Made by a program: the position numbers and the translations under genes. Below are positions 44,708-53,868 of a stretch of 64,000 bases of DNA, piece after piece; the first letter of the stretch is position 1, and each line of letters opens with the position of its first letter. The DNA is from Solirubrobacter deserti (GTDB taxonomy: Bacteria; Actinomycetota; Thermoleophilia; Solirubrobacterales; Solirubrobacteraceae). The stretch lies in contig NZ_QPKJ02000007.1 in assembly GCF_003344625.1 (NCBI RefSeq), positions 315,828 through 379,827 of the forward strand, read 5' to 3'. The notes beneath the pieces are model-generated. The model saw only the letters and a list, made by a program, of their open reading frames with translations, did no database searches and had not been told where the DNA came from.

Positions 44708-45874
44708 GTGGCAGTTCCGTCGACACTTCGGCTGGCGCGGACCGGTGAGGTCCTCGATCTGCTGCGACGCGGCGGAGCCGAGACGACGGCCGACCTGGCG
44801 GCCGAGATGGGCGTCGCCCGCTCTACTGTCACCGAGCGTCTCGAGGTGCTCTTCCAGCACGGGCTGATCGTCACCGTGGGGGAGACGAGCGGCGCCCGCG
44901 GGCGCCCCGCCAGCCGGCTCGCCTTCAACGCCTCCGCCGGCGTGACGCTGGCCGCGCAGGTCGGCATGAGCGGCGTGCTGATGGCCGTGACCGACCTGGC
45001 CGCCGAGGTGCTCTGGTACCGCAAGGTGGACCTCGACGTCTCCAAGGGGCCGGAGGAGTTGCTGCGCGTCCTCGACGCGCACTTCAGCGAGGCGCTCAGC
45101 GACCTCGGCAAGCAGGCCGGGCGCCTGTACGGCATGGGCATCGGGCTCGCGGGCGACCTCGAGATCGCCGGCACGGCCGTGTCCTGGCGCGCCTTCCCGC
45201 TCGCCGACCGCCTGCGCGCGCGCTTCGAGTGCCCGGTGCTGGTCGACCGCGACGTGAACTTCCTCGCGCTCGGCGAGCACCGCACGAGTTGGCCCGACGC
45301 GCGCGTGTTCCTGTGCCTGAAGGTCGGCACGGTGATCGCGTGCGGGCTGATCATCGACGGCCAGGTGGTGCGCGGCGCGACCGGCTTGCTGGGCGAGGTC
45401 GGTCACACCAAGGTCGCCGGCGAGGACGCACCCTGCACCTGTGGTAGCACCGGCTGTCTTAACACCGTCGCCAGCGGCATGGCGCTCGCGGCCCAGCTCA
45501 ACGAGCAGGGCTTCGACGTCCACAGCGCGCGCGAGGTGTCCGAGCTCGCCGACCGCGGCGTGCTCGAGGCCGTCCAGGCCGTCCGCGCCGCCGGCCGCCA
45601 GATCGGCGAGGTCATGGCCGCCGCCATCAACCTGCTCAACCCGGACGTGATCGCCGTCTGGGGCTACCTCGTGGACACCGGCGACCAGTTCCTCGCCGGC
45701 ATGCAGGAAGCGATCTACAAGACGGCGCTCCCGGCCTCCGCCCGCGCCGTCTCGCTCGCGCGACCCCCGCACGGCGACGACGCCGGCCTGCGGGGCGCCG
45801 CGCTCACGGTGATCGAGCACACGCTCCAGCCCGAGGCGATCGACGCCTTCGTGGCTGACTCGGCCGCCGCCTAA
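44708..45874 (+). CDS. ROK family transcriptional regulator
   Basis: 388 residues. N-terminal winged helix (LARTGEVLDLLRRGGAETTA, DLAAEMGVARSTVTERLEVL), then a ROK sugar-kinase-like domain with GIGLAGDLEI, the zinc-binding CTCGSTGCLNTVASG and a C-terminal helix. The classical kinase DxGxT phosphate loop is degenerate, as expected for a regulator. ROK regulators sense sugars or sugar phosphates. Position beside the epimerase-transporter operon makes that operon and the two TIM-barrel genes the probable regulon. Confidence 0.9.
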   Translation: MAVPSTLRLARTGEVLDLLRRGGAETTADLAAEMGVARSTVTERLEVLFQHGLIVTVGETSGARGRPASRLAFNASAGVTLAAQVGMSGVLMAVTDLAAEVLWYRKVDLDVSKGPEELLRVLDAHFSEALSDLGKQAGRLYGMGIGLAGDLEIAGTAVSWRAFPLADRLRARFECPVLVDRDVNFLALGEHRTSWPDARVFLCLKVGTVIACGLIIDGQVVRGATGLLGEVGHTKVAGEDAPCTCGSTGCLNTVASGMALAAQLNEQGFDVHSAREVSELADRGVLEAVQAVRAAGRQIGEVMAAAINLLNPDVIAVWGYLVDTGDQFLAGMQEAIYKTALPASARAVSLARPPHGDDAGLRGAALTVIEHTLQPEAIDAFVADSAAA

Positions 45875-45963
45875 TCCGCCGCGTCACACGCCGTCACCGC
45901 GCGCTGTATGCGTCGCCGGTCCGTGCATTCCAAATGGATTATCTCGGCGATCCACAAAAAGAG

Positions 45964-45991
45964 TTGCACGCTCGCCGTTAATTGGTAGGGT
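45964..45991 (+). promoter_or_regulatory. Promoter of the epimerase-transporter operon
   Basis: TTGCAC (45964-45969), 16-base spacer, TAGGGT (45986-45991). A purine-rich ribosome site GAGGAGAGGAG precedes the ATG at 46020. CGTTAATT lies within the spacer. Confidence 0.5.
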
Positions 45992-46019
45992 TCGCCAAAG
46001 AGCGAGGAGAGGAGACTCG

Positions 46020-46883
46020 ATGAACCCCTTGGGGGCATCGACATGGATTTGGACGTCCCCGTTCGGGGACGAGCAGCTCGGTTTGGTTGGCCGAGCCAAG
46101 GAATTCGGCTTCGACGTGTTGGAGATCGCGGTGGAGGAGCCGGGTCTGATCACGGGCACGCGGTTGCGCGACGCCGGTGAGCGGGCCGGCGTGACCTTCA
46201 CGGTCTGCGGCGCGTTCGGCCCCGATCGTGATCTGTCGCACGAGGACGCCGGGATCCGCGCGACGGGAATCGACTACGTCAAGGCCTGCGTGGACTTGGC
46301 CGCCGAACTCGGCGCGCCGCACTTCGTCGGCCCGATGTACTCGGCCGTGGGCAAGACGCGCATGCTCGAGCCGCACGAGCGCGCCGCTCAGCGCGCGCTC
46401 GCGGCGGAGAGTCTCAAGCGCGTGGCCGAGTACGCGGCGCAACGCGACGTCAAGCTCGCCGTCGAGCCGCTCAACCGCTTCGAGACGGACCTGATCAACA
46501 CGGCCGAGCAGGTGCTCGAGCTGCTCGACGAGGTCGGCTCGCCGCAGCTCGGCGTGCTGCTGGACACGTTCCACATGAACATCGACGAGAAGTCGATCGG
46601 CGACGCGGTGCGCCTCGTCGGCGATCGGCTCCTCCAGGTGCACACGTGCGAGAACGACCGCGGCACGCCCGGCACCGGCCACATCCCGTGGAGCGACCTC
46701 TTCGGCGCGCTCCGCGACATCGACTTCGACGGCCCGCTGGTGATCGAGTCCTTCACCCCTGAGCTGAAGGAGATCGCGAAGGCCGTGTCCCTGTGGCGTC
46801 CCCTCGACGCCCCGAGCGACGAGCTCGCCAAGCGCGGCGCCGCGTTCCTGCGCGAGTCGCTGACCCCCGCCGTCGCGGCCTGA
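46020..46883 (+). CDS. Ketose 3-epimerase-type TIM barrel (D-tagatose/D-allulose 3-epimerase family)
   Basis: 287 residues. The four residues of ketose 3-epimerases are in the right places: Glu149 (AVEPLNRFE), Asp182 (LLDTFHMN), His208 (LQVHTCENDRGTPGTGH), Glu243 (VIESF). In Agrobacterium D-psicose 3-epimerase they are 150, 183, 209, 244. The enzyme inverts carbon 3 of a ketose or keto-derivative through a metal-bound enediolate. First gene of the operon, with a strong ribosome site. Confidence 0.88.
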   Translation: MNPLGASTWIWTSPFGDEQLGLVGRAKEFGFDVLEIAVEEPGLITGTRLRDAGERAGVTFTVCGAFGPDRDLSHEDAGIRATGIDYVKACVDLAAELGAPHFVGPMYSAVGKTRMLEPHERAAQRALAAESLKRVAEYAAQRDVKLAVEPLNRFETDLINTAEQVLELLDEVGSPQLGVLLDTFHMNIDEKSIGDAVRLVGDRLLQVHTCENDRGTPGTGHIPWSDLFGALRDIDFDGPLVIESFTPELKEIAKAVSLWRPLDAPSDELAKRGAAFLRESLTPAVAA

Positions 46884-46897
46884 GACGAGGAGACCCT

Positions 46898-48028
46898 GTG
46901 ATTCGAGTGGCGATGATCGGGCTCGGCTTCGGCGCCGAGTTCATCCCGATCTACCAGCAGCACCCGGACGCGGAGCTGGCGGCGATCTGCCGCCGCGATC
47001 GGGCGGGCCTCGACGAGGTGGGCGACCACTTCGGCGTCGACAAGCGCTACACGGACTACCGCGAGCTGCTCAAGGACCCGGACATCGACGCGGTCCACAT
47101 CAACTCGCCGATCCCCGACCACGCGTGGATGACGCTCGAGGCGCTGGAGGCCGGCAAGCACGTGGCGTGCACCGTGCCGATGGCGACGTCCATCGAGGAC
47201 TGCCAGAGGATCGTCGACGCGGTCGAGCGGACCGGCCTGAAGTACATGATGATGGAGACGGTCGTCTACGCCCGCGAGTACCTGTACATCAAGGAGCTCT
47301 ACGACACGGGCGAGCTCGGCAAGCTGCAGTTCCTGCAGGCCAGCCACATGCAGGACATGGACGGGTGGCCCGACTACTGGCCCGGGCTGCCGCCGATGTG
47401 GTACGCGACGCATTGCGTGGGGCCGATGCTGGCGCTCACGGATGCGACCGCCGAGGTCGTCTCCTGCTTCGGCTCGGGCACGATCCGCGACGAGCTGATC
47501 GAGCACTACGGCTCGCCGTTCGCGGTCGAGTCCGCGCACATCAAGCTGCAGGACTCCGACGTCTCGGCGCGCATCTACCGCAGCCTGTTCGACGTCGCGC
47601 GCCAGTACCGCGAGAGCATCGACGTCTACGGCTCCAAGCAGGCGTTCGAATGGACGCTGATCGAGGGCGGCAAGCACGTGCTGCACACGGCCAAGAAGCC
47701 CGAGCCCGAGATCCCGCAGGAGATCGACGTGCCGGACTTCGCGCACCGCCTGCCGGAGCCGATCCAGCGCTTCACCACCAAGGGCGTCTACGACGACGAG
47801 GAGACGCATCTCTCCTTCACCCAGGGCGCGGGCCATGGCGGCTCGCACCCGCACCTCGTGCACGAGTTCGTGTCCGCGCTCACCGAAGCCCGGGCCCCGT
47901 TCCCGGACGCCCGCCGCTCGGCCAACTGGACGTGCGTCGGCCTGTGCGCGCACGAGTCCGCGCTCAAGGGCGGCGAGCTCGTGCGCCTGCCCGAGTTCAC
48001 CCTGCGGCCGGAGGCCGTCGCGGGCTGA
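46898..48028 (+). CDS. Gfo/Idh/MocA family protein lacking the catalytic lysine
   Basis: 376 residues from GTG 46898 (GAGGAG upstream). NAD(P) Rossmann VAMIGLGFGAEFIPIYQQH and the rest of the Gfo/Idh fold (AICRRDRAGLDEVGDHFGVD, TDYRELLKDPDIDAVHI). At the position where the family has EKP, the motif is GKHVACTVPMATS, so the usual catalytic lysine is absent. The downstream metal/substrate residues (MMETVVYAREYLYIKELYD, WYATHCVGPMLAL) are present. It may be a non-redox member or use another residue. It sits between an epimerase and an aldose 1-epimerase; its TGA overlaps the next ATG. Confidence 0.85.
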   Translation: MIRVAMIGLGFGAEFIPIYQQHPDAELAAICRRDRAGLDEVGDHFGVDKRYTDYRELLKDPDIDAVHINSPIPDHAWMTLEALEAGKHVACTVPMATSIEDCQRIVDAVERTGLKYMMMETVVYAREYLYIKELYDTGELGKLQFLQASHMQDMDGWPDYWPGLPPMWYATHCVGPMLALTDATAEVVSCFGSGTIRDELIEHYGSPFAVESAHIKLQDSDVSARIYRSLFDVARQYRESIDVYGSKQAFEWTLIEGGKHVLHTAKKPEPEIPQEIDVPDFAHRLPEPIQRFTTKGVYDDEETHLSFTQGAGHGGSHPHLVHEFVSALTEARAPFPDARRSANWTCVGLCAHESALKGGELVRLPEFTLRPEAVAG

Positions 48029-48921
48029 TGAGCATGCCGGCCACAAAGGCGGCGGAGCGGGTCGAGCTGACCAACCAGCTCGGCATGTCGGTGTCCGTGC
48101 TCACGTACGGCGGGATCCTGCAGACGGTGCGGCTGCCCGACGGCTTCAACGTCGCGCTCGGCCACGACGACGTCGCCGACTACGAGCACGCGGTGCCGCG
48201 GTACATGGGCGCGCTGATCGGGCGCTACGCGAACCGGATCGCCGGCGCGCGCTTCACGCTCGACGGCGTCGAGCACGAGCTGACGGCCAACGACGGGCCC
48301 AACTGCCTGCACGGCGGCGACGAGTTCGACCGCGCGCTGTGGGCGGCCGAGCCCGTCCGCGACGGCGTCCGGTTGACCCACGTCAGCCCGGACGGCGAGC
48401 ACGGCTTCCCCGGCACGGTCACCGCGCACGTCACCTACACGCTCGCGCCGCGGCGCAACCAGCTCAAGCTCGACTTCGAGGCGACCACGGACGCGCCGAC
48501 GGTCGTGTCGCTCACGACGCACAGCTACTGGCGGCTCGGGGACGGCGTCCCGGTCCTGCAGATCCTCGCCGACCGCTATACGCCGGTCGACGCCCAGTTG
48601 ATCCCGACGGGTGAGATCGCCTGGGTCGCGGGCACCGAGATGGACTTCCGGGTCGCGCGGCGGCTCGAGCGCGAGTACGACCACAACTGGGTGCTCAACG
48701 CCCAGGGGCTTGCGGCGGTGCTGCGCGATCCCGCCTCCGGCCGCGTGCTGCGCCTCAGCACGACCGAGCCGGGGCTGCAGGTCTACACGCACACGGGGGT
48801 CGCGCTCGAGCCCCAGCGCTTCCCGGACTCGCCCAACCAGCCGCACTTCCCGACCGCGGTGCTGCGGCCGGGGCAGACGTGGCGGGCGACGACGACCTAC
48901 GACTTCGAGGTCCGGCGATGA
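48028..48921 (+). CDS. Aldose 1-epimerase (mutarotase)
   Basis: 297 residues from ATG 48028 (TGATG with the preceding gene). IGRYANRIAGARFTLDG, NCLHGGDEFDRALW, SLTTHSYWRL (catalytic His), and the catalytic Glu in GVALEPQRFPDSPNQPHFP. It interconverts anomers of aldohexoses. Mutarotases beside sugar transporters feed the right anomer to downstream enzymes, indicating that the operon handles a pyranose. The stop overlaps the next ATG (ATGA). Confidence 0.9.
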   Translation: MSMPATKAAERVELTNQLGMSVSVLTYGGILQTVRLPDGFNVALGHDDVADYEHAVPRYMGALIGRYANRIAGARFTLDGVEHELTANDGPNCLHGGDEFDRALWAAEPVRDGVRLTHVSPDGEHGFPGTVTAHVTYTLAPRRNQLKLDFEATTDAPTVVSLTTHSYWRLGDGVPVLQILADRYTPVDAQLIPTGEIAWVAGTEMDFRVARRLEREYDHNWVLNAQGLAAVLRDPASGRVLRLSTTEPGLQVYTHTGVALEPQRFPDSPNQPHFPTAVLRPGQTWRATTTYDFEVRR

Positions 48922-49868
48922 ACCAGTTCGTCACCGTGACGCTCAACGGGCTCACGCTCGCGGCGCTGTACTTCGTGGTCGCGAGCGGGTTCACGCTGAT
49001 CTTCGGCCTGATGCGCGTCGTCAACATGGCGCACGGCGCGCTGTACCTGCTCGGCGGCTACATCGCGCTGGAGATCCAGACGCGCTGGTTCGAGGACGAG
49101 GGCTCCGGTCTGGGCCTCTCGCTCAGCGGCGCCTCCGACACCGAGTACAGCGTCTTCGCCTGGTTCGTCCCGCTCGTGCTGGCGACGCTGATCATCGGCG
49201 TCCTCGGGGTGGTCCTGCAGCAGGTGTTCCTGCGCTGGAACCAGGGGCAGGACCTGCGCCAGGCGCTGATCACGATCGCGCTGAGCGTGATCCTGGCCGA
49301 CCAGATGCTCGCCTACTGGGGCGGCATCTCCAAGGACATCGCGGCGCCTTCCGCGTGGCCCACCAGCATCACGCTCCCGGGCGACGTGCGCTTCGGCTTC
49401 TTCCGCGGCGTGGTCGTGCTGGCCGCGGCGCTGATCATCGGCCTCGGCCTGTACCTGATCATCAAGCGCACGCGCTTCGGCAAGATCGTGCGCGCCGGCG
49501 TCGACGACCGCGACATGGTCTCCGCGCTCGGCATCAACGTCAACCGCGTCTTCATCGGGATGTTCTTCCTGGGCGCGATGCTCGCGGGCATCGGCGGCGT
49601 GCTGGGCGGGACGATGATTTCGCTCGCGCCCGGCCAGGACACGGCGTTCCTGCTGAACTCGCTGATCGTCGTGATCATCGGCGGGATGGGGTCGCTGGGC
49701 GGCGCCGCCATCGGCGCGCTCGCGCTCGGCCTCGTGGACGCGTACGCGGACGTCTACCTCGTCTTCGGCGACGTCGATCTCACCAACTACTCGATCATCG
49801 TGACGTTCGCGCTGCTCGTGGGCGTGCTCGCCGTGCGGCCGCTCGGCCTGTTCGGGAGGCCCGCATGA
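48918..49868 (+). CDS. LIV-type ABC transporter permease (LivH-like)
   Basis: 316 residues with about eight helices. ASGFTLIFGLMRVVNMAHGA is the hallmark of LivH; VRAGVDDRDMVSALGINVNR the cytoplasmic EAA-like loop; GGTMISLAPGQDTAFLLNSL and IGGMGSLGGAAIGALALG complete the permease. In most genomes these transporters carry branched-chain amino acids, amides or urea. Here four sugar-type genes lead the operon. ATG 48918 overlaps the mutarotase stop. Confidence 0.93.
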   Translation: MNQFVTVTLNGLTLAALYFVVASGFTLIFGLMRVVNMAHGALYLLGGYIALEIQTRWFEDEGSGLGLSLSGASDTEYSVFAWFVPLVLATLIIGVLGVVLQQVFLRWNQGQDLRQALITIALSVILADQMLAYWGGISKDIAAPSAWPTSITLPGDVRFGFFRGVVVLAAALIIGLGLYLIIKRTRFGKIVRAGVDDRDMVSALGINVNRVFIGMFFLGAMLAGIGGVLGGTMISLAPGQDTAFLLNSLIVVIIGGMGSLGGAAIGALALGLVDAYADVYLVFGDVDLTNYSIIVTFALLVGVLAVRPLGLFGRPA

Positions 49869-50905
49869 ACCCCATCGTCTCGACGAAGCGGTTCTCGTGG
49901 CCGGCGCTGATCGTCGTCGTCGCGCTGGCCGCGATCGCGCCGCTGCTGGTCAGCGACTTCTTCCTGAACTCGATCCTGACCAAGGCGCTGTGGCTCGGCA
50001 TCGCGGCCGCGAGCCTGATCTTCCTCGCGGCGTACGCCGGGATGGTCTCGCTCGGCCAGGTCGGCATCTACGGGATCGCGGGCATGGCCTACGCGAACCT
50101 GGTGCTCGCCGACGGTGGCGCGGGCGCGGCCTGGAACCCCTACCTGGCGCTGATCGGCGCGCTCGTCATCGCCACGGTCGTCGGGCTCGGCTTCGGCTGG
50201 ATCGCGGCCCGCAGCGAAGGCATCTACTTCCTGATGATCACGCTCGCGTTCAGCGTGCTCGTCTACTACTTCTTCAGCCAGGTCACCGGGCTCTCGGGCT
50301 TCGGCGGCATCAACAGCGTGGACCTGCCGGGCGTGGTCGGCTCGCCCGAGACCGACCCGGTGCCGCGCTACTTCCTGACGCTCGTGGTCGCGGTCCTGGT
50401 CTTCCTCGGCCTCGGCGCGCTCTCGCGGACCGCGTTCGGCCTCGGCATGCAGGGCGTGCGCGACGAACCGGCCCGCATGCGCGCGCTCGGCTTCGACGTG
50501 ACCCGGCACCGCACGCTGGCGTTCGGCGTCGCCGCCTTCGTCGCCGGGGTCGCCGGCGTGCTGTCGGTCTTCTACAACACCCGCATCACGCCGGGTTCGA
50601 TCAACCTGGCGCAGACGATCGACGTCCTGATCGTGGCCGTCATCGGCGGTCTGTACCGGCTCGAGGGAGCGTGGGTCGGCGCGCTCACCTACGCGCTGAT
50701 CGACAACTACTCGCGCGAGTGGGTGCCGGAAGTCGGCAACGTGCTCGGCCCCGCGCGCTTCAACACGCTGATCGGCGTGCTGTTCCTGATCATCGTCCTC
50801 GCGTCCCCAGGCGGCCTGATCGGCATCTGGGACTCGCTGATGGCGAAGGTCCGGACCCCACGCCGCGCACCGGCGCCCAAACCGGTGCCGCAGACAATCG
50901 AATAG
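49865..50905 (+). CDS. LIV-type ABC transporter permease (LivM-like)
   Basis: 346 residues with nine or ten helices: AAASLIFLAAYAGMVSLGQV, GIYGIAGMAYANLVL, ITLAFSVLVYYFFSQVTGLS, GGINSVDLPG, GVRDEPARMRALGFDV (EAA-like loop), VAVIGGLYRLEGAWVGALTY. Forms the membrane channel with the LivH-like protein. ATGA overlap with the preceding gene; 18 bases to the binding-protein gene. Confidence 0.93.
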   Translation: MNPIVSTKRFSWPALIVVVALAAIAPLLVSDFFLNSILTKALWLGIAAASLIFLAAYAGMVSLGQVGIYGIAGMAYANLVLADGGAGAAWNPYLALIGALVIATVVGLGFGWIAARSEGIYFLMITLAFSVLVYYFFSQVTGLSGFGGINSVDLPGVVGSPETDPVPRYFLTLVVAVLVFLGLGALSRTAFGLGMQGVRDEPARMRALGFDVTRHRTLAFGVAAFVAGVAGVLSVFYNTRITPGSINLAQTIDVLIVAVIGGLYRLEGAWVGALTYALIDNYSREWVPEVGNVLGPARFNTLIGVLFLIIVLASPGGLIGIWDSLMAKVRTPRRAPAPKPVPQTIE

Positions 50906-50923
50906 TCACAGAGGGGAGAGAGG

Positions 50924-52339
50924 ATGTTCAGACGTTCACACGTCGCGCTGGTCGCTGCGTGCGCGGTGTTCGCCGCCTGCGGGTCCGAGAGCAACGATGA
51001 CGCCGACAAGGGCGCCGACACGAACAAGGCCGCGGAGGGCGGCGGTGGCGGCGATCCGATCAAGATCGGCTTCCTGTCGGACTGCGAGGGCGCGTTCGGC
51101 TCGTTCTTCGAGCCGACGGCCTCGGGCGCGAACCTCGCGCTGATCAAGTACGCGGGCGCCAAGCCGGCCGGCGAGAAGCCGACCGACGGCGTCACGGGCG
51201 CGACGATCGCCGGCAAGCCGGTGGAGATCGTCGGCTACGGCTGCGCGGACGACACCGCCGACAAGGCGATCGAGGAGACGCGCCGCCTGATGGAGCAGGA
51301 GGACGCCGACGTGCTGATCGGCCCGCTCTCCGGCGACGAGGGCATCGCGGTCGCCAACTACGCCAAGGAGCACCCGGACAAGACGTTCGTCAACGGCATC
51401 GCCGGCGCGCAGGACTCGACGCTGAAGGTGCAGGCGCCGAACTTCTTCCGCTTCCACCCGGACGGCGCGCAGTGGTCCGCGGGCCTGGGCGACTACGCCT
51501 ACAACGAGCTGGGGTGGAAGAACGCGGCGATCATTGGTGACGACTACTCGTTCCCGTACACCTCGCTGGCCGGCTTCGTGGCCGAGTTCTGCGCCATCGG
51601 CGGCCAGATCCCCAAGCGCGTGTGGGCGCCGCTGGGCGAGGAGGACTACTCGTCCTACATCTCCCAGATCCCCGAGGACGTCGACGGCCTCTACGTCGGC
51701 ATCGGCGGCTCGGGCCTGATCTCGTTCATCAAGCAGTACGAGGAGCAGCGCGGCCGCGTGGACACCGAGCGCATGCTCGGCAACGTCTTCTGGGACGACC
51801 CGCTCGTGCTCAAGGAGGTCGGCAAGTCGCTCGTGGGCGGCGTGACCTCCGCCATGACCGCCGCCGACTCGGACTCGCCCGAGGTCGCGGCCTACATCCA
51901 GGGCCTCAAGGACAACTACGGCGATGAGATCGCCGGCGCCGGCCCGTCCGTGTTCACCTACGGCTACTACACCGGCATGACGGCGCTGATCAAGGCGCTG
52001 GAGGCCGTCGGCGGCGACGTCGCCGACCAGAGCAAGCTGCAGGCCGAGCTGGCCAAGACCACGCTGTCCGGCGACGAGGCCCCGTGGGGCGACGTCAAGC
52101 TCGACTCCAACCGCCAGGCGGTCTCGAACGTCTTCCTGAAGAAGATCGTCGAGGACACGACGGGCGACGGCGTGCCGGACGTGCAGACGTTCGCGCGCGT
52201 GAACGAGGTCGACCAGACCTTCAACGGCGCCTTCTCGGCCGACACGCCCGCTCCGGACCGCGACAACCCGAAGTGCGAGGCCGGCGAGGCCCCGCCGTGG
52301 GTCGGCAAGGCCGAAGACGTGAGCTTCGCGAAGAAGTAG
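50924..52339 (+). CDS. LIV-type substrate-binding lipoprotein
   Basis: 471 residues. Lipoprotein signal with FAAC (Cys19), then a Gly-rich linker and a periplasmic-binding-protein type 1 fold (DPIKIGFLSDCEGAFGSFFE, MEQEDADVLIGPLSGDEGIA, GIAGAQDSTLKVQAPNFFRF, GYYTGMTALIKALE). Longer than usual LivJ/K (about 370), mainly by insertions and a C-terminal tail. Disulfide-capable cysteines (SDCEGAF, GYGCADD, AEFCAIGG, NPKCEAG) are unusual. The ligand is unknown; context suggests a carbohydrate or oxidised glycoside. GGGGAGAGAGG is a strong ribosome site. Confidence 0.9.
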   Translation: MFRRSHVALVAACAVFAACGSESNDDADKGADTNKAAEGGGGGDPIKIGFLSDCEGAFGSFFEPTASGANLALIKYAGAKPAGEKPTDGVTGATIAGKPVEIVGYGCADDTADKAIEETRRLMEQEDADVLIGPLSGDEGIAVANYAKEHPDKTFVNGIAGAQDSTLKVQAPNFFRFHPDGAQWSAGLGDYAYNELGWKNAAIIGDDYSFPYTSLAGFVAEFCAIGGQIPKRVWAPLGEEDYSSYISQIPEDVDGLYVGIGGSGLISFIKQYEEQRGRVDTERMLGNVFWDDPLVLKEVGKSLVGGVTSAMTAADSDSPEVAAYIQGLKDNYGDEIAGAGPSVFTYGYYTGMTALIKALEAVGGDVADQSKLQAELAKTTLSGDEAPWGDVKLDSNRQAVSNVFLKKIVEDTTGDGVPDVQTFARVNEVDQTFNGAFSADTPAPDRDNPKCEAGEAPPWVGKAEDVSFAKK

Positions 52340-52346
52340 TGATGTG

Positions 52347-53126
52347 ATGGCGACCCCAGCAACAGCAGCCGAACCGGCGATCCTGCGCTTGAGCGGGATC
52401 GATCGCCGGTTCGGCGGGGTCCACGCCGTGCGCGGCGTGGACCTCGAGGTGCGGCCCGGCGAGCGCCGGGCCGTGCTCGGCCCCAACGGGGCCGGCAAGA
52501 CGACGGTGTTCAACCTGATCTCGGGGGAGTTCCCGCCGAGCAGCGGTCGCGTCGAGCTCTTCGGCCACGACGTGACGAACCTGCCCGCCCGCAAGCGCGC
52601 CCGCATGGGGCTCTCGCGGACGTTCCAGACGTCGCGGCTGTTCGCTGGGCTGAGCGTCGAGGACAACCTGTTCCTCGGCGCGCTGGGCGTGGGCGCGGGG
52701 CACCTGCGGATGGTGCCCTCGTCCAAGGACGGTCGCCTGCGCGAGCAGGCGCGCGCGATGGCGTCGCAGGTCGGCCTCGACAGCCGGCTCGACGACCTCG
52801 TGATGGACCTCTCGCACGGTGAGCAGCGCCAGCTCGAGGTGGGCATGGCGCTGGTCGCCGAGCCGAAGCTGCTGATGCTCGACGAGCCCGCCGCCGGCCT
52901 CTCGCGCGCGGAGCGCGTGAAGCTCACGGAGATGCTGCTCGGGCTGGATGAGTCGATCACGCTGATCCTCATCGAGCACGACATGGACGTCGCCCTGCGC
53001 GTGGCGCAGTGGGTGACGATGATGCACGACGGCGCGGTGATCGTGGAGGGCACGCCGGAGGAGATCCGCGGCAACCAGACCGTGCACGACCTCTACCTGG
53101 GATCGGGGCTGATCTCGCATGAGTGA
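52347..53126 (+). CDS. LIV-type ABC transporter ATPase (LivG-like)
   Basis: 259 residues. Walker A GPNGAGKTTVFNL, Q-loop region LSRTFQTSRLFAGLSVEDN, signature LSHGEQRQLEVGMAL, Walker B PKLLMLDEPAAGLS, and switch His in ILIEHDMDV. Starts ATG 52347 (GTG 52344 also possible), eight bases after the binding-protein stop. One of the two ATPases energising the importer. Confidence 0.94.
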   Translation: MATPATAAEPAILRLSGIDRRFGGVHAVRGVDLEVRPGERRAVLGPNGAGKTTVFNLISGEFPPSSGRVELFGHDVTNLPARKRARMGLSRTFQTSRLFAGLSVEDNLFLGALGVGAGHLRMVPSSKDGRLREQARAMASQVGLDSRLDDLVMDLSHGEQRQLEVGMALVAEPKLLMLDEPAAGLSRAERVKLTEMLLGLDESITLILIEHDMDVALRVAQWVTMMHDGAVIVEGTPEEIRGNQTVHDLYLGSGLISHE

Positions 53127-53850
53127 GCCGCTGCTGGTCATCGAGGACCTGCACGCCTACTACGGCACGGCGCACGTCGTCGAAGGCGCGTCGCTCACGA
53201 TGGGCGCCGAGCCCGTCGCGCTGATCGGCCGCAACGGCATGGGCAAGTCGACGCTGTGCAAGGCGCTGTCGGGGACGCTCGGCGTCAACGGCCGCACGAC
53301 GGGCTCGGTCCGCCTCGACGGGGCCGACATCCAGGGCAAGGCCGCGCACAAGATCGCCAAGGCGGGAGTCGGCTACGTGCCCCAGGGCCGGCGACTGTTC
53401 CAGTCGCTGACCGTGGACGAGCACCTGCAGATCGTGGGCGCGTCCTCGAAGGCCGCCTGGACGCCCAAGCGCGTCTACGAGCTGTTCCCGCGCCTGGCCG
53501 AGCGCAAGCACGTCTCCGGCACGTCGCTGTCCGGCGGCGAGCAGGAGATGCTCTCGATCGGCCGGGCGCTGCTCACCAACCCGAAGCTGTTGATCATGGA
53601 CGAGCCGTCAGAGGGACTGGCTCCGACCGTGGTCGAGACGCTGATCGAGACGATCAAGGACCTCGCGGCCGCCGGTATGGGGCTGCTGGTGGTCGAGCAG
53701 AACCTCGGCGTTGCGACCGCGCTCGCCGATCGTGTAGTGGTGATGGTGTCCGGGTCGATCGCTACGGAGACGACCTCGGGCCAGCTGTTGTCCGACCCCG
53801 AGCAGCAGAAGCGCTACCTCGGGGTGGAACCGCTCGCCGAAGCGGCGTAA
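53119..53850 (+). CDS. LIV-type ABC transporter ATPase (LivF-like)
   Basis: 243 residues. Walker A GRNGMGKSTLCKAL, Q-loop VPQGRRLFQSLTVDEHL, signature LSGGEQEMLSIGRALL, Walker B PKLLIMDEPSEGLAPTVVE, switch VVEQNLGVA with Gln/Asn in place of a His, as in other LivF proteins. It overlaps livG by eight bases. It completes the importer. Confidence 0.94.
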   Translation: MSEPLLVIEDLHAYYGTAHVVEGASLTMGAEPVALIGRNGMGKSTLCKALSGTLGVNGRTTGSVRLDGADIQGKAAHKIAKAGVGYVPQGRRLFQSLTVDEHLQIVGASSKAAWTPKRVYELFPRLAERKHVSGTSLSGGEQEMLSIGRALLTNPKLLIMDEPSEGLAPTVVETLIETIKDLAAAGMGLLVVEQNLGVATALADRVVVMVSGSIATETTSGQLLSDPEQQKRYLGVEPLAEAA

Positions 53851-53868
53851 AGAGGAGAGAGGGAACTC

